DNA from: Phialocephala subalpina
Lineage: Eukaryota > Ascomycota > Leotiomycetes > Helotiales > Mollisiaceae
Reading direction: 5' to 3'
Assembly (NCBI GenBank): GCA_900073065.1
Contig: FJOG01000014.1
Coordinates: 794,803-858,802, forward strand
DNA length: 64,000 nt
The notes under the pieces are model-generated. The model had not been told where the DNA came from. It ran no database searches and saw only the letters and a program-made list of their open reading frames with translations. Shown piece after piece: positions 45,093 to 54,332 of this stretch. Within the stretch, counting starts at the first letter, position 1. Each line of letters starts with the position of its first letter. The position numbers and the translations under genes are program-made.

Positions 45093-45837
45093 GGTGGATG
45101 GACAAGCTTTTGTCTCGAGGAAATGGGGCAGTGGAGGTGTTGGATTGCATGGTCTTTTTAGGTTAACGGGTGCAAGGTGATAACAAAAGCAGAGTAATAG
45201 TAGTAAAACCAGAGAATGAACCACATCTTTGAGACCACGCTCAGCCTCAGATGCCTGCTGCAGATGTCAAGACCCAAAAATGCATCCTCGTGAAAAATAA
45301 ATTCACCATGAATCATAATCTCAACGCCCAAGTATCCTAGACCAACAAAGAAGGACGATTTGGAGATCAGTGCTTGTTGGGGATACTCTTCTGCGTCACT
45401 TAGGAAGGCTTTGCAGTCTGAAGCTCAAAGTCCATCCAGACCACCCGAGAGTTTCATTGCATCTGTTCTCGTAATTGTCGGTCGAAGGATAGGAGATGGG
45501 AAGATTTTTCCATTAATTATTGATTACAGGTAACGATCAAGTAGCAAACGGTAGTAGATGAGGATAGCGAGGGGGAAAATTCCATTGGGCTGAGTTTAAT
45601 TCATCCCAAGGAACAGATGACTTTTTTTGAGACTTCGAAGAGAATGTGGATTCTCAAACTTCAATTTCAAGAGAAGGCGAGAGAAGAGGTAGCACGGAGA
45701 CCAGACAGAAAATGGTGAGCAAGATTTACCTTCTATTTTAATGCAAGTCTATATTACTCACTGAACACCTCTGAAGCGAAGTGAGATGACTATCAATCAA
45801 GGTAAAGCCATGCGTAGCAACGGAACAAACCCATCGA
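45093..45837. other. Convergent intergenic region
   Basis: 745 bp between two 3' ends; no gene recognised. Confidence 0.35.
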
Positions 45838-47895
45838 TCAGAACAGATTACCAAGGGTACGTCTGTAAATCTTCTCCATCTTAGTCTCCGGTCCACCTTT
45901 CTTCTCTGCTTCGGCCGCAAGGAACTCAGCCTCCTCAGCATCAATTCTCGCCTTGCCACTATACAAGTCAGCCGTCTCAGGTTGAATAACCTTTGTCTTC
46001 ATGATGAACTTGTAGCCGAAGAACATGATGATGTAAAGCGGGATTCCAAGGTAAGTGGTGACGAAGGTTCTGGTGTCGAACACCGGTGTTGTGCCTTTCT
46101 TGGCTGTGGCCTTGTATGCAAACAAAGCGAAACCTTTGAAGAACGCAATCAAGATTGAGAAGATGAGAGCACCAACGGATCCCCACTTTCCGAGTGGCGC
46201 AACATAAGCCAACGCTGAGTCGGGGATATTTTGAGCCTTGCGGGCGTTAACGAAGTAGATGTGGGAGATGAGAATCGAGATCCACGTCAGAAGCCCGAAC
46301 ATAGTGACCAGATTGACGAAGTAACCGAAAACAGTGTAGGAAGCTGTGTTGACACCGAGGAAGGCTAGTAGGCAGAATGCCACCGAGAGGCCAAGGGCAA
46401 AGACTGGGACTCCGCGTTTGTCGGTGTAGGTAAAGAAGTGAGGTGCCTTGTGCTCGTGTGCAAGTCCAAAGAGAGTTCTGGACGCAATGTACAGATCCGA
46501 GTTGGCTGCTGAGAACACGAAGATCAAAATACAGGCGTTCAGGATTCCAGGAAGGACCTTAATGCCACTGAGCTTGATTGCCACGACGAATGGTGACGAG
46601 GCTGCAGTGCTACCTCCATTCGTGGCGATGCCCTTTGCCAAATCCGAGGAGTTGTATGGAACAAGCATTCCGAGGAGGAAGATGAGGACCACGTAGAAGA
46701 GCAGGATTCGGTAGAAGGTGAGTTTGATAGCTCTCGGAATGACCTTACGTGGGTTGGCAGCTACGTGAAAGTCAGCAACGACCTCCGGAAAAAATACCAA
46801 GCTTCAATTACCCTCTCCAACTGTGACACCCACAAGCTCAGTGCCAAGGTAGGCGAAGACAGCGGTGGTGAAGGTCGACCATACCGCCAAGAATCTTCCT
46901 CCGGCGCCAGCTGCGGAACAGGTTAGCACTTTCTCATGTGACGTGCAGAATCGTTACTCACGTAGAATGTACTCATGAAAAGCACCAGGATTCTTCCAAT
47001 ACTCGAAGCCTGTGGCATGGTGGGTCGGACCTCCTCCGCATGCGAGAATGAGACTGAGAAGAATCAAGCCCAGGATAACGACGACCTTGATGGACGAGAG
47101 CCAGAACTCGAATTCGCCAAAGAATCTAACGCCGAAGTAGTTGATGGCGACAATGCAGACTAAGAAGACGGCAATGAAGACGCCAGGGTTGATCTTGTCA
47201 CGCGGAGTCCAATATTGGATCACGAGCGATGCAGCTGTTAAGTTGTTCGGGGTGACGATGATGTACTAAGGTGTGTCAGTCGCGTAAATGAAAGTGGGAA
47301 GTTCGACGTGTTACTACGTCCTCATCTTTACGAGCTTGTTCCGACGCAGTATGATAAAATCACGTACCTTGAACCAGTAGTTCCAGCCCAAACAGAAACC
47401 CAAGGCAGGATCAACGAATCGAGTAGCATAACCCGTAAATCCAGAAGGAAGTGGAAGCCAAGCAGCCATCTACATGAGTGTCAGCAATGTCCGGGAAAAT
47501 GCACCCTTTCGGACCTGGGGTGCGACGTTGCATACCTCTCCCAAAGCAGCCATGACCAAGAAGCACAGGAAGCCGACGAGCGTGTAGCCGATGAACAAGG
47601 GCGCGGGGCCAGCTTGAACGAGTGACTTTCCACTGTGTGTTTGTCAGCTGATTACGCCCTTCACTTGTCGTTTGAAAGTGAGTACTTACGTGCCGATGAT
47701 CAGACCTGTACCAATGGCACCTCCAATGGCTATCATGGTGATCTGTCTAGCCTTCAATCCACGGTGAAGGTGATGGTGCATAGAGTCGGCATCGTCGTTG
47801 TTGTCTGCGCCGTTGATGTTGACGACATCGTCAGGGTAGACCTTCTCCTGGGAGCCCTCAGAAGAGGCAGGGTTGTATGTGTTGACCGCAGCCAT
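45838..47895 (-). CDS. Amino-acid permease, DIP5-like (AAP/YAT family)
   Basis: Plasma-membrane amino-acid/H+ symporter. Exons (minus) are 47895-47690, 47632-47536, 47469-47368, 47265-46962, 46910-46812 and 46760-45838, giving 576 residues with about 12 membrane segments. The signature HRGLKARQITMIAIGGAIGT (start of TM1) is intact. Others are FCLGWNYWFKYIIVTPNNLT, FAYLGTELVGVTVGEAANPR and NACILIFVFSAANSDLYIAS. The sequence around ANPRKVIPRAIKLTFYRILL is closest to yeast Dip5 (Glu/Asp uptake), but substrate range cannot be read reliably. The N-terminal cytosolic tail is acidic with possible ubiquitin-acceptor Lys. The C-terminus ends RRTLGNLF. The gene has five introns. Confidence 0.93.
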
Positions 47896-49265
47896 CGTTG
47901 CGTCTTCGTGTTTGTGAACGAGATGAAGAAGACACGAACGAAGGTGTGGAGTGAAGGAAGGGAACAGGAAGTTGAGAGGAAGGACGTCTGCCTTCGAAGT
48001 TCAAGAGCTAGCGAAGCGAGAAGGTTTATATCAAAAACAGCAATCGTGCCCGAATTCTCTCTTCACTCTTCACTCGTCACTTTTCCTCAAATTCTTACCC
48101 ACTAGACCCGACTCCCACTGCACCTTCCCCATGCGGCGCCACGCCAATGCTGGTTATCTTCTACCCAGAAGTCAAGGCGGGGAGCTGAGGCTCGGCGTTC
48201 TTATCACGACAAACGCCATTGTCAAGGTTCTGCTGTGATTTGCTGGTGGAGCAGCTGTCGTAGAACCCTGCACGTCTCCAAGCAAATTCCAAGACGCTAG
48301 AAGAACGCAAGACAAATGGAAATTCTCTCTGGAACCATTTCAACCAGTTGAATGGTGGCGCTGTGGAGGATTGTGGCAAGGTGCAGGTTTATTGACCTTG
48401 GCGGAGGACCCTCCATCTTCTGATGTGTTCTTGGCTGGTCGCGTTGGCCGTTGATGAAAGATAAAGGTCACGCATGAGGGGCGAGGGGGGTTGAAGATGG
48501 GGGAAAGAACTTCAAGACCTGGTGGACGGTGCCTTGCCAAGGAGATGTGTCCAAATGGACTCTAGTGACCTGTCAGTCTCCGATGTCCCACCTTGTTCGG
48601 GACATTTGCTTCTCCAGTTCTCAATCCTCTAGAAGTTTATGAACGTTTCGAGATGGAGATCTTCCGCAGCAATGATAAAGAGGGTTATACTGCGTATCTT
48701 TCTTGGGTCTCCTATTACAATTTCGAATTATTACGTTCACGAATACGAGCGAGTACGACCGACGATCTGCGAGTCAGCATGGAGTGTGATCATAAGTATT
48801 TATTCAGCCGTGCTTACAGCGAACTATATGTAATGGCGGCCGACGATATGCGTTGTTGTCGTCTACTTCACGTCTCTCTTGTACTTATTGCTGCAAACCA
48901 TTCACGGAAACATCCCTTCCTCTGCGGGTCAATTTGAAGGTCGATATTTGAAAAGTGTGGTGCAAACTTTCAACCACTTTCATACAAAATCTCTCCTTGG
49001 CTTCTCTTAATGTCAAATATCGAAAAGAAGATTCATTTTGTGTGCTGTCCCTAATTCATTTAACTGCTCAATGTACATTTATTCATTCAATTCGTCAATC
49101 AAGTGAACCGATTCTCCATTGCAATTTGCAAACCTGCGTACATCGTCCCAGGCCAGGCCCGACAGTCGAACACAGCAAGCTCTGAAAAGACAGTCAAGAA
49201 CCTCAGATCAAATCAAAAATCGTTCATGCTTCAAACCTCCCGCTTCACTTACACCCACCTACTAC
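47896..49265. other. Upstream region of permease, downstream of HsbA-like gene
   Basis: 1.37 kb holding the permease promoter. The short ORFs show no family resemblance. Confidence 0.4.
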
Positions 49266-50074
49266 TCAGAAAGTTGCAACAGCAGTGGCAAACGCAGCAT
49301 CAATCTCGGCCTGAAGCGTAGCCAAACTCGCGGCATCCGCAGTATCAACCTTGGCCTCAATAGCCGCAAACAACGCATCCGTGTCAGTCGACAAAGTGCT
49401 CAAAGCACCAGAGACGGTGGACGTGTATCCAGCCGAGGAAATAACAGACGCCTGTCGTTCTCGTTAACTACATTTATCCTCACAGATCTAGCTTGAAGGA
49501 AGAGAACGCCAAGGCTGACGAGTTGAGCATACCTTAGCATCCAGATCACTCAACAAAGTAACAATACTCGGCGTAAGAGTCGTCACAGCAGCCAAAATCT
49601 CATCCGACTCAGCAGAAGTGAAAGTGCTGGATGAGGTGGCATCGCTGGTCGCTGTCGTGATGGCAGACTCGAGAGAATCGACGGTGATAGCGAGTGCGAG
49701 TGACTCTGCATCAAAAATTCCGTTAGCATATGCCTGTTGAGGTTCTCAGGCGTAAATAGACAGTCAAGAATTTGTATTGAGACCGGGTTTGAAAAATTCA
49801 TTGGATTCTCTGGCTCGTGGTTCGGACCTTTTCAAGTCGAGAGACGGTCTCTGATATAGACTCTTTGATATGAAGAGATATTACTCTTGCAAATGGGGCA
49901 CTTACGGAAGAGACCGCCTGTGTACGCGGTTGCGTCGCTAGTGAGGGTTGCTACGTCGGAGCTGATGCTGGAGATGTCTGAGAGTACGGCTGCTGCTGTA
50001 CGCTTGGAGACGGGAAGAGCGAGTGTGAGAGAAGAGGAGAGGACGAGAGTGATGAGGGTGGTGGTGAGTTGCAT
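49266..50074 (-). CDS. Secreted HsbA / cell-wall mannoprotein Mp1-like protein
   Basis: Exons (minus) are 50074-49906, 49705-49533 and 49451-49266 (introns of 200 and 81 nt), giving 175 residues. A clear signal peptide MQLTTTLITLVLSSSLTLAL is followed by PVSKRTA, a likely Kex2-type KR site. The mature protein is Cys-free, Ala/Ser/Thr/Asp-rich and helical (AAVLSDISSISSDVATLTSD, ESLALAITVDSLESAI), with the regular hydrophobic spacing of the hydrophobic-surface-binding protein A / Mp1 family. Members bind hydrophobic surfaces or lipids and sit in the wall or medium. There is no GPI signal at the C-terminus (FATAVATF). The family call is by pattern and length. Confidence 0.82.
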
Positions 50075-50770
50075 CTTGAAGTTCCGGGGATGCTTGGGGC
50101 AATTGAATCGTGGATGAGGATATTGTCTGGCTGCTGCTTGGTGGTTTGGGTGGTAGTCTTGAGATCCCCGCTTGGATTATATACTTCTCCATAACTCCAT
50201 TGAGAGGATTGAGGGCTCCGAGAAGATGTCCACGTGGTGAAGAATCCAACTGAGAAGAGAGACATGTCCGGAAGACTTCATCTGAACCATTTTCTGCCGA
50301 GGTTGGTCTGCCATGTTGAGGTTTTTAGAGAGATTCTCGAGCTTCTGATCGCAATCAACAGGAGGGGTATGGTCAGGAACAGCCAATGTAAGTTCCCTGT
50401 GGGGAACGTGAAGCCCCATGATATGAGCCTGCTTCCTGAAGGCGATGATGGAAGTCGCGGGGTCCATGATAGAAGCGGCGGGGTAGTTGGTGCGGTGAGA
50501 ATATATGGATTCTTTCTCAAGAAGATGCTATGAAAGTGAAGGTATAAAACCAGAAACGACGAGGCTTGCCGAGCATGAGGTGCAGCCACATCCATCCATA
50601 GGCTCAAGTAAGCCTTCGAGCATGCAGAGAAAGGGACTCACCTGCAGAGCCGGTGAGATAGTTCGGACAGAAAGCCGATACCCGCTGCATGGCGCATCGG
50701 CACTCGTTGTTGACGCCATATGAACCCTTGGACTTCCGGAGGGATATCTTTCTTCTTACGAGATATTTGG

Positions 50771-51270
50771 AAGAGATGGTAACTGAAGTCGCACAGTGTC
50801 CCAACTCATATATGGGACTTCATAGGCTGCTCTCTAAGATTGGGGAGACATCGTCTATCCATTCAAGTCAGCAGCTGTCCTTCACTTTCGCGATTGACTA
50901 CCATGCGCGAAAATGTAGGTGTCAACAAATATTCTTGTTCAAAAGCTGTTCACTCTTGTGGAGGACGCTGTGCGGTACTCGAGCTCTCAAGAGGAGGAGG
51001 GGGGAGGGGGGAGCGAATGGAAGAGATGGTAACTGAAGTCGCACAGTGTCCCAACTCATATATGGGACTTCATAGGCTGCTCTCTAAGATTGGGGAGACA
51101 TCGTCTATCCATTCAAGTCAGCAGCTGTCCTTCACTTTCGCGATTGACTACCATGCGCGAAAATGTAGGTGTCAACAAATATTCTTGTTCAAAAGCTGTT
51201 CACTCTTGTGGAGGACGCTGTGCGGTACTCGAGCTCTCAAGAGGAGGAGGGGGGAGGGGGGAGCGAATGG
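50771..51270. repeat. Perfect 250-bp direct tandem duplication
   Basis: Copy 1 (50771-51020) and copy 2 (51021-51270) read identically base for base on inspection, from AAGAGATGGTAACTGAAGTC to a purine-rich end GGGAGGGGGGAGCGAATGG. After copy 2 the sequence diverges (TTCCATCTC). No terminal inverted repeats or coding potential were found. Each copy ends in a G-run tract that could fold as a G-quadruplex. Confidence 0.93.
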
Positions 51271-51412
51271 TTCCATCTCTTGCATTTATGCTTCAATGCT
51301 GTTCATAGATTCATCCGACACCATTCCTTTGCTCAATTTGATAATCTTCCCGGTTCGTTGCTGTTTCGGTGCGTCCATCAAGTCGCGGTTTTTCCGGCAA
51401 CTCGTCAAACAT

Positions 51413-51432
51413 CCAGCTTCCCCTTTTTTGCG
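51413..51432 (+). promoter_or_regulatory. Shared upstream element, array copy 1
   Basis: CCAGCTTCCCCTTTTTTGCG, 201 bp before the start codon at 51634. Near-identical blocks precede the two following paralogs. It includes CCCCT, the core of fungal stress-response elements. Confidence 0.55.
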
Positions 51433-51633
51433 TTTTGGGCTCCCGTTCCACCCCGTATTATCGATCAGCTCCAACTTCCCCTTAATCGTCAAAGTCGGCG
51501 GGGGGTTGGGGTGGCGGGGGACGGGTTTATACTTGCCTCTATTTATTTTTTCTTGTTATCTTTCCCAGTGTACCTCAAATACCAAGTTGGCAATCAAGCA
51601 TCAAGCATTAATTCGTCTTCTACTACACATCCG

Positions 51634-52110
51634 ATGGCTACACCAGACAACCCTTCCGAGTCTTCTGCCCCTGCATTGGGAAGGTCTCATAAAAGAACAA
51701 GCAGCTCCGCCGAAAACACTCAACAGCAACCACAAGTCAAGCGCCAAGCTCCAGATATCTCGGAGAAGGTAGAACCACAACCTCAATACGTCTACGTGGT
51801 ACAAATTGAACAGTTTGATCGAGAAGGCGAGTCCATTCCAGACATTCGCGGGGTCTACGCAACAGTCAGAGATGCCAACAATGCCGTAAAAGCCATTGTG
51901 AATGATGAGTTCGGTCCGAGTAGCGAGCTTGATCGGGATGTTGATGAAGAAGGCTTGGTTTCTTGGTGTGCCGATGATGGGAATGGAGAAAATCGGGCGG
52001 TAAGCACCGAGAAGATGAAAGTTGAAGCGCCGAGATCGGTGCCAGAGTGTGAGTGGGAGACTCTTGAGGATGGAGATGGTGATGAGGACGAGGACGTTGA
52101 TCGAGATTGA
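51634..52110 (+). CDS. Small unknown protein, tandem paralog array copy 1
   Basis: Intronless, 158 residues, from the ATG at 51634. The N-terminus is disordered and polar with a short basic patch (SHKRTSSSAENTQQQPQVKR), possibly nuclear. The core runs PQYVYVVQIEQFDREGES, IRGVYATVRDANNAVKAIVN and SWCADDGNGENRAVSTEKMK. The Asp/Glu tail (EDGDGDEDEDVDRD) is strongly acidic. The same plan appears at 52723 and 53522, and the core at 30124. The beta-strand, helix (DANNAVKAIV), beta pattern suggests one small alpha/beta domain. There is no Cys cluster, signal peptide or TM. I do not recognise the family and assign no function. Confidence 0.75.
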   Translation: MATPDNPSESSAPALGRSHKRTSSSAENTQQQPQVKRQAPDISEKVEPQPQYVYVVQIEQFDREGESIPDIRGVYATVRDANNAVKAIVNDEFGPSSELDRDVDEEGLVSWCADDGNGENRAVSTEKMKVEAPRSVPECEWETLEDGDGDEDEDVDRD

Positions 52111-52243
52111 GAGGAAGGGCAGTGATTCTTCATGCATCTCGTTGTGTAGCTTTGTCAGTTCTTACCTTGATTTGACCTGTTCATTAAACTGTCATCTTTT
52201 CATGCTTCAAGCAAGTGATCCCTCACAAGTGACGGCGGTTGCA

Positions 52244-52265
52244 GCCACAGGCCTATAGCTGTGGC
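52244..52265. repeat. Short perfect inverted repeat (hairpin)
   Basis: GCCACAG and CTGTGGC arms (7 bp) around GCCTATAG. It could be a terminator-like hairpin or a relic end of a mobile element; no target-site duplication was established. Confidence 0.6.
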
Positions 52266-52538
52266 CAAGGACCTGTCTGGCTAACTAGCTATGTAATATC
52301 AGATCTAGCTACCTTAATTGGCCGTTCTTGTTGCTATTCCCGGATTCTAATCAGTAAGCTCTTGGGAGCTGAGCCCGGGATCGAGATGCCGAAGATATTT
52401 TCTGAAGATATACTCTTTACTAATTGCTATCGGTAGCTCGAGAAAAGTAAAAGTCTACTACTTTTAAGTCAGAGTAAAATGCAATTATTATAAGGCTCGC
52501 TCATTATAATAGTAGGCTCTAGCGCTCGATCGCATTCA

Positions 52539-52559
52539 CCAGCCTTCCCCTTTTCTGCG
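52539..52559 (+). promoter_or_regulatory. Shared upstream element, array copy 2
   Basis: CCAGCCTT followed by CCCCTTTTCTGCG, 163 bp before the start codon at 52723. It matches the elements before copies 1 and 3. Confidence 0.55.
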
Positions 52560-52722
52560 CATCGCGACCATCCTTGTGCATTTCCGTACTGTCAGCCTAA
52601 TCTCTATTATCAATAAAGAGGATCCTGCTCATTTTGATATTTTCTTTCCTGTTTCTGTTTCTAATATATCTGAAGTAAAGCACTTAAGATATATTCTCGA
52701 GCATTCTCCAGCCAAACATACC

Positions 52723-53167
52723 ATGGCCTCAACCCGGTCCACAACAGACAAGGCTTCAGCATCTTCAACCTCAACAACCCACAAAAAGAACCAGCAGCAC
52801 CTCCCAGAGCACCCAAACACCACCCAGAACCAAACATCAAGCAGCTGACAAACCAAAACCCCAATATGTCTACGTAGTCTCCGTAGATAAAATCGACAGA
52901 GCCAGTGATCCCAGCCCCACCATCCACGGCATTTACGAAGATATCAAAGACGCCAATAATGCCGTTAAACGCATTGTGAACGACGAGTATAGCGGCGTCA
53001 CGGACTACGACCGTGGTGTGCATCCAGATGGAACAGCGTACTGGAGCTCGGATGATACTAGGGAAGGAGAGAGAATTGATGTGCGGGTTGAGAAAATGAG
53101 AGTCAGGCCGCCTGGATCAGAGAAGGAGTGCGATTGGGAGGATCCCGAGGAGGACGATGATGAATAG
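52723..53167 (+). pseudogene. Small unknown protein, tandem array copy 2, frameshifted
   Basis: The start frame (ATG 52723, MASTRSTTDKASASSTST) runs into a stop after TQNQTSSS. The family core continues in another frame to the stop at 53167: KPQYVYVVSVDKIDRASD, IHGIYEDIKDANNAVKRIVN, DGTAYWSSDDTREGER, and the acidic end EDPEEDDDE. Comparison with the copies at 51634 and 53522, which have HKRTSS here, places the lesion in the AAAAA run at 52783-52787, one A longer than the intact frame needs. The rest of the core is undamaged, so this is a very recent lesion, a sequencing or assembly error, or a site of frameshifting. Called a pseudogene provisionally. Confidence 0.6.
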
Positions 53168-53521
53168 AATGTTGATCAAGATTGAGGCGAAGGATAGTGA
53201 TTTTTCAAAGCATTGCTTTCAGCGTAACCTTCTTATCAACTTTCTGCCTTCGTTCGAGTGCGCTTCTACATGAAATGTCGATTATTTAAGCTTGCATATT
53301 CATGCCTTCCATCCAAGAAGTTATCGCATCAGGTGATCTCACCAGCCCCCCCTTTTTGCGTTCCGGTACCCCTCTATCTTTCCGTTCATCTCCAGCCTCC
53401 TTTTATTGAAAGGGAACAAGTCGTACCTACGTTTCTGTGTTGAGGTTCATGTTTTGATCTTATTACGCATTGTATCAAGAAACTCGAGTCTTCCTTTCTC
53501 TTCAACTCAGCAACGCATCAA
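53168..53521. other. Spacer between array copies 2 and 3
   Basis: 354 bp; holds the third copy of the shared upstream element. Confidence 0.45.
53342..53360 (+). promoter_or_regulatory. Shared upstream element, array copy 3
   Basis: CCAGCCCCCCCTTTTTGCG, 161 bp before the start codon at 53522. Its left flank (ATCGCAT...CTCACCAGCC) also resembles that of copy 2 (TCGCATTCACCAGCC). Confidence 0.55.
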
Positions 53522-53998
53522 ATGGCTACATCAAACAAACCTCCTCAAACGGCATCTACGGGTATTGCTTCTCATAAAAGAACAAGCAGCACTGCCGAAA
53601 ACACCCAAATGCAACCACAAATCAAACGTCAAGCCCAAGAACCAGAAGCACTAAAACCCCAAATCGTATATGTGGTCATCATAGACAACAGGCCCATGTA
53701 CAACGACCCTTCCAATGATGTCGCAGGCGTGTATTCAACTCTCACAGCCGCCAACAATGCACTGAAGAGTTATGTGTCTAGCGAGTATAGCGGGGCTACG
53801 GAGTATGATCGCGGAGTCCGGGAGGATGGAAGTGTGTACTGGTCGTGCGACGATGTTGGCGAAGGAGACGGAGTGGAGATTCGGATTGAGGAGATGGAAT
53901 TGCAAGGTGATGGAGCAGAGGAGGAGATAGACTGGGACGATGAAGATGGCGAGGCCGAGGAAGAGGAGGGCGAAGATGATGATGGTGATGAAGACTGA
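53522..53998 (+). CDS. Small unknown protein, tandem paralog array copy 3
   Basis: Intronless, 158 residues, exactly the length of copy 1. N-terminal SHKRTSSTAENTQMQPQIKR is nearly the same as in copy 1. The core is PQIVYVVIIDNRPMYNDPSN, VAGVYSTLTAANNALKSYVS, YSGATEYDRGVREDGSVYWS and GDGVEIRIEEMELQGDG, with a long Glu/Asp tail (DEDGEAEEEEGEDDDGDED). In the middle it shares EYSG-T-YDRGV with copy 2, so copies 2 and 3 are closer to each other there, while copies 1 and 3 are closer at the N-terminus. Function is unknown. The frame is intact. Confidence 0.75.
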   Translation: MATSNKPPQTASTGIASHKRTSSTAENTQMQPQIKRQAQEPEALKPQIVYVVIIDNRPMYNDPSNDVAGVYSTLTAANNALKSYVSSEYSGATEYDRGVREDGSVYWSCDDVGEGDGVEIRIEEMELQGDGAEEEIDWDDEDGEAEEEEGEDDDGDED

Positions 53999-54332
53999 GA
54001 CGTTGCACATGGTCCGGGATCGGGCTCATGGTTGATTGCGTGGTTTCCACATGCAGGAACTTCTTTTTAAATTTCGAAGCAAGTGATTGCTTCCTGCCTC
54101 CTAGTAGAACAGTGAAATGAATTTTGTACGGAGTATGGAATCTTGAGACCCTCTGCTGATATGTTTCTACCATTCCTTTCACCGCCGTGTACTTTTCCTG
54201 TAAGCAATTTTGTTGACCGTCAATTCGAACGTGCACACAGCCCGCAAATGTGTTGCTCCCCCTCGAAATTCAGAAGCCACTACCGTAAGCGGTCTCACCT
54301 CCTGAGTTACACGAAACCTGACATCAGCCCCT
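53999..54332. other. Convergent intergenic region
   Basis: 334 bp between array copy 3 and the carboxypeptidase 3' end; nothing recognised. Confidence 0.35.

Larger units (their letters stand above)
50075..51633. other. Intergenic region containing a 250-bp tandem duplication
   Basis: The long open frames here (one of 310 codons) run through the duplicated DNA and change sense between copies, so I do not call a gene. The stretch includes the promoter of the HsbA-like gene and of the first array gene. Confidence 0.5.
52111..52722. other. Spacer between array copies 1 and 2, with hairpin and AT-rich segment
   Basis: Contains the inverted repeat at 52244-52265 and an AT-rich stretch (about 52420-52525) with TAG/CTA-rich text unlike its neighbours, possibly a degenerate transposon remnant. 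The shared upstream element of copy 2 follows. Confidence 0.45.

Noticed and set aside
47635..48105. 156-codon + strand ORF
   Set aside because: Antisense to the first exons of the amino-acid permease.
49119..49496. 125-codon + strand ORF
   Set aside because: Overlaps the 3' exon of the HsbA-like gene antisense; Arg/Ser-rich chance frame.
50840..51772. 310-codon open frame on the + strand across the duplication
   Set aside because: The 250-bp unit is not a multiple of three, so the same DNA is read in two frames. The product has no family-like features and overlaps the start of array copy 1.
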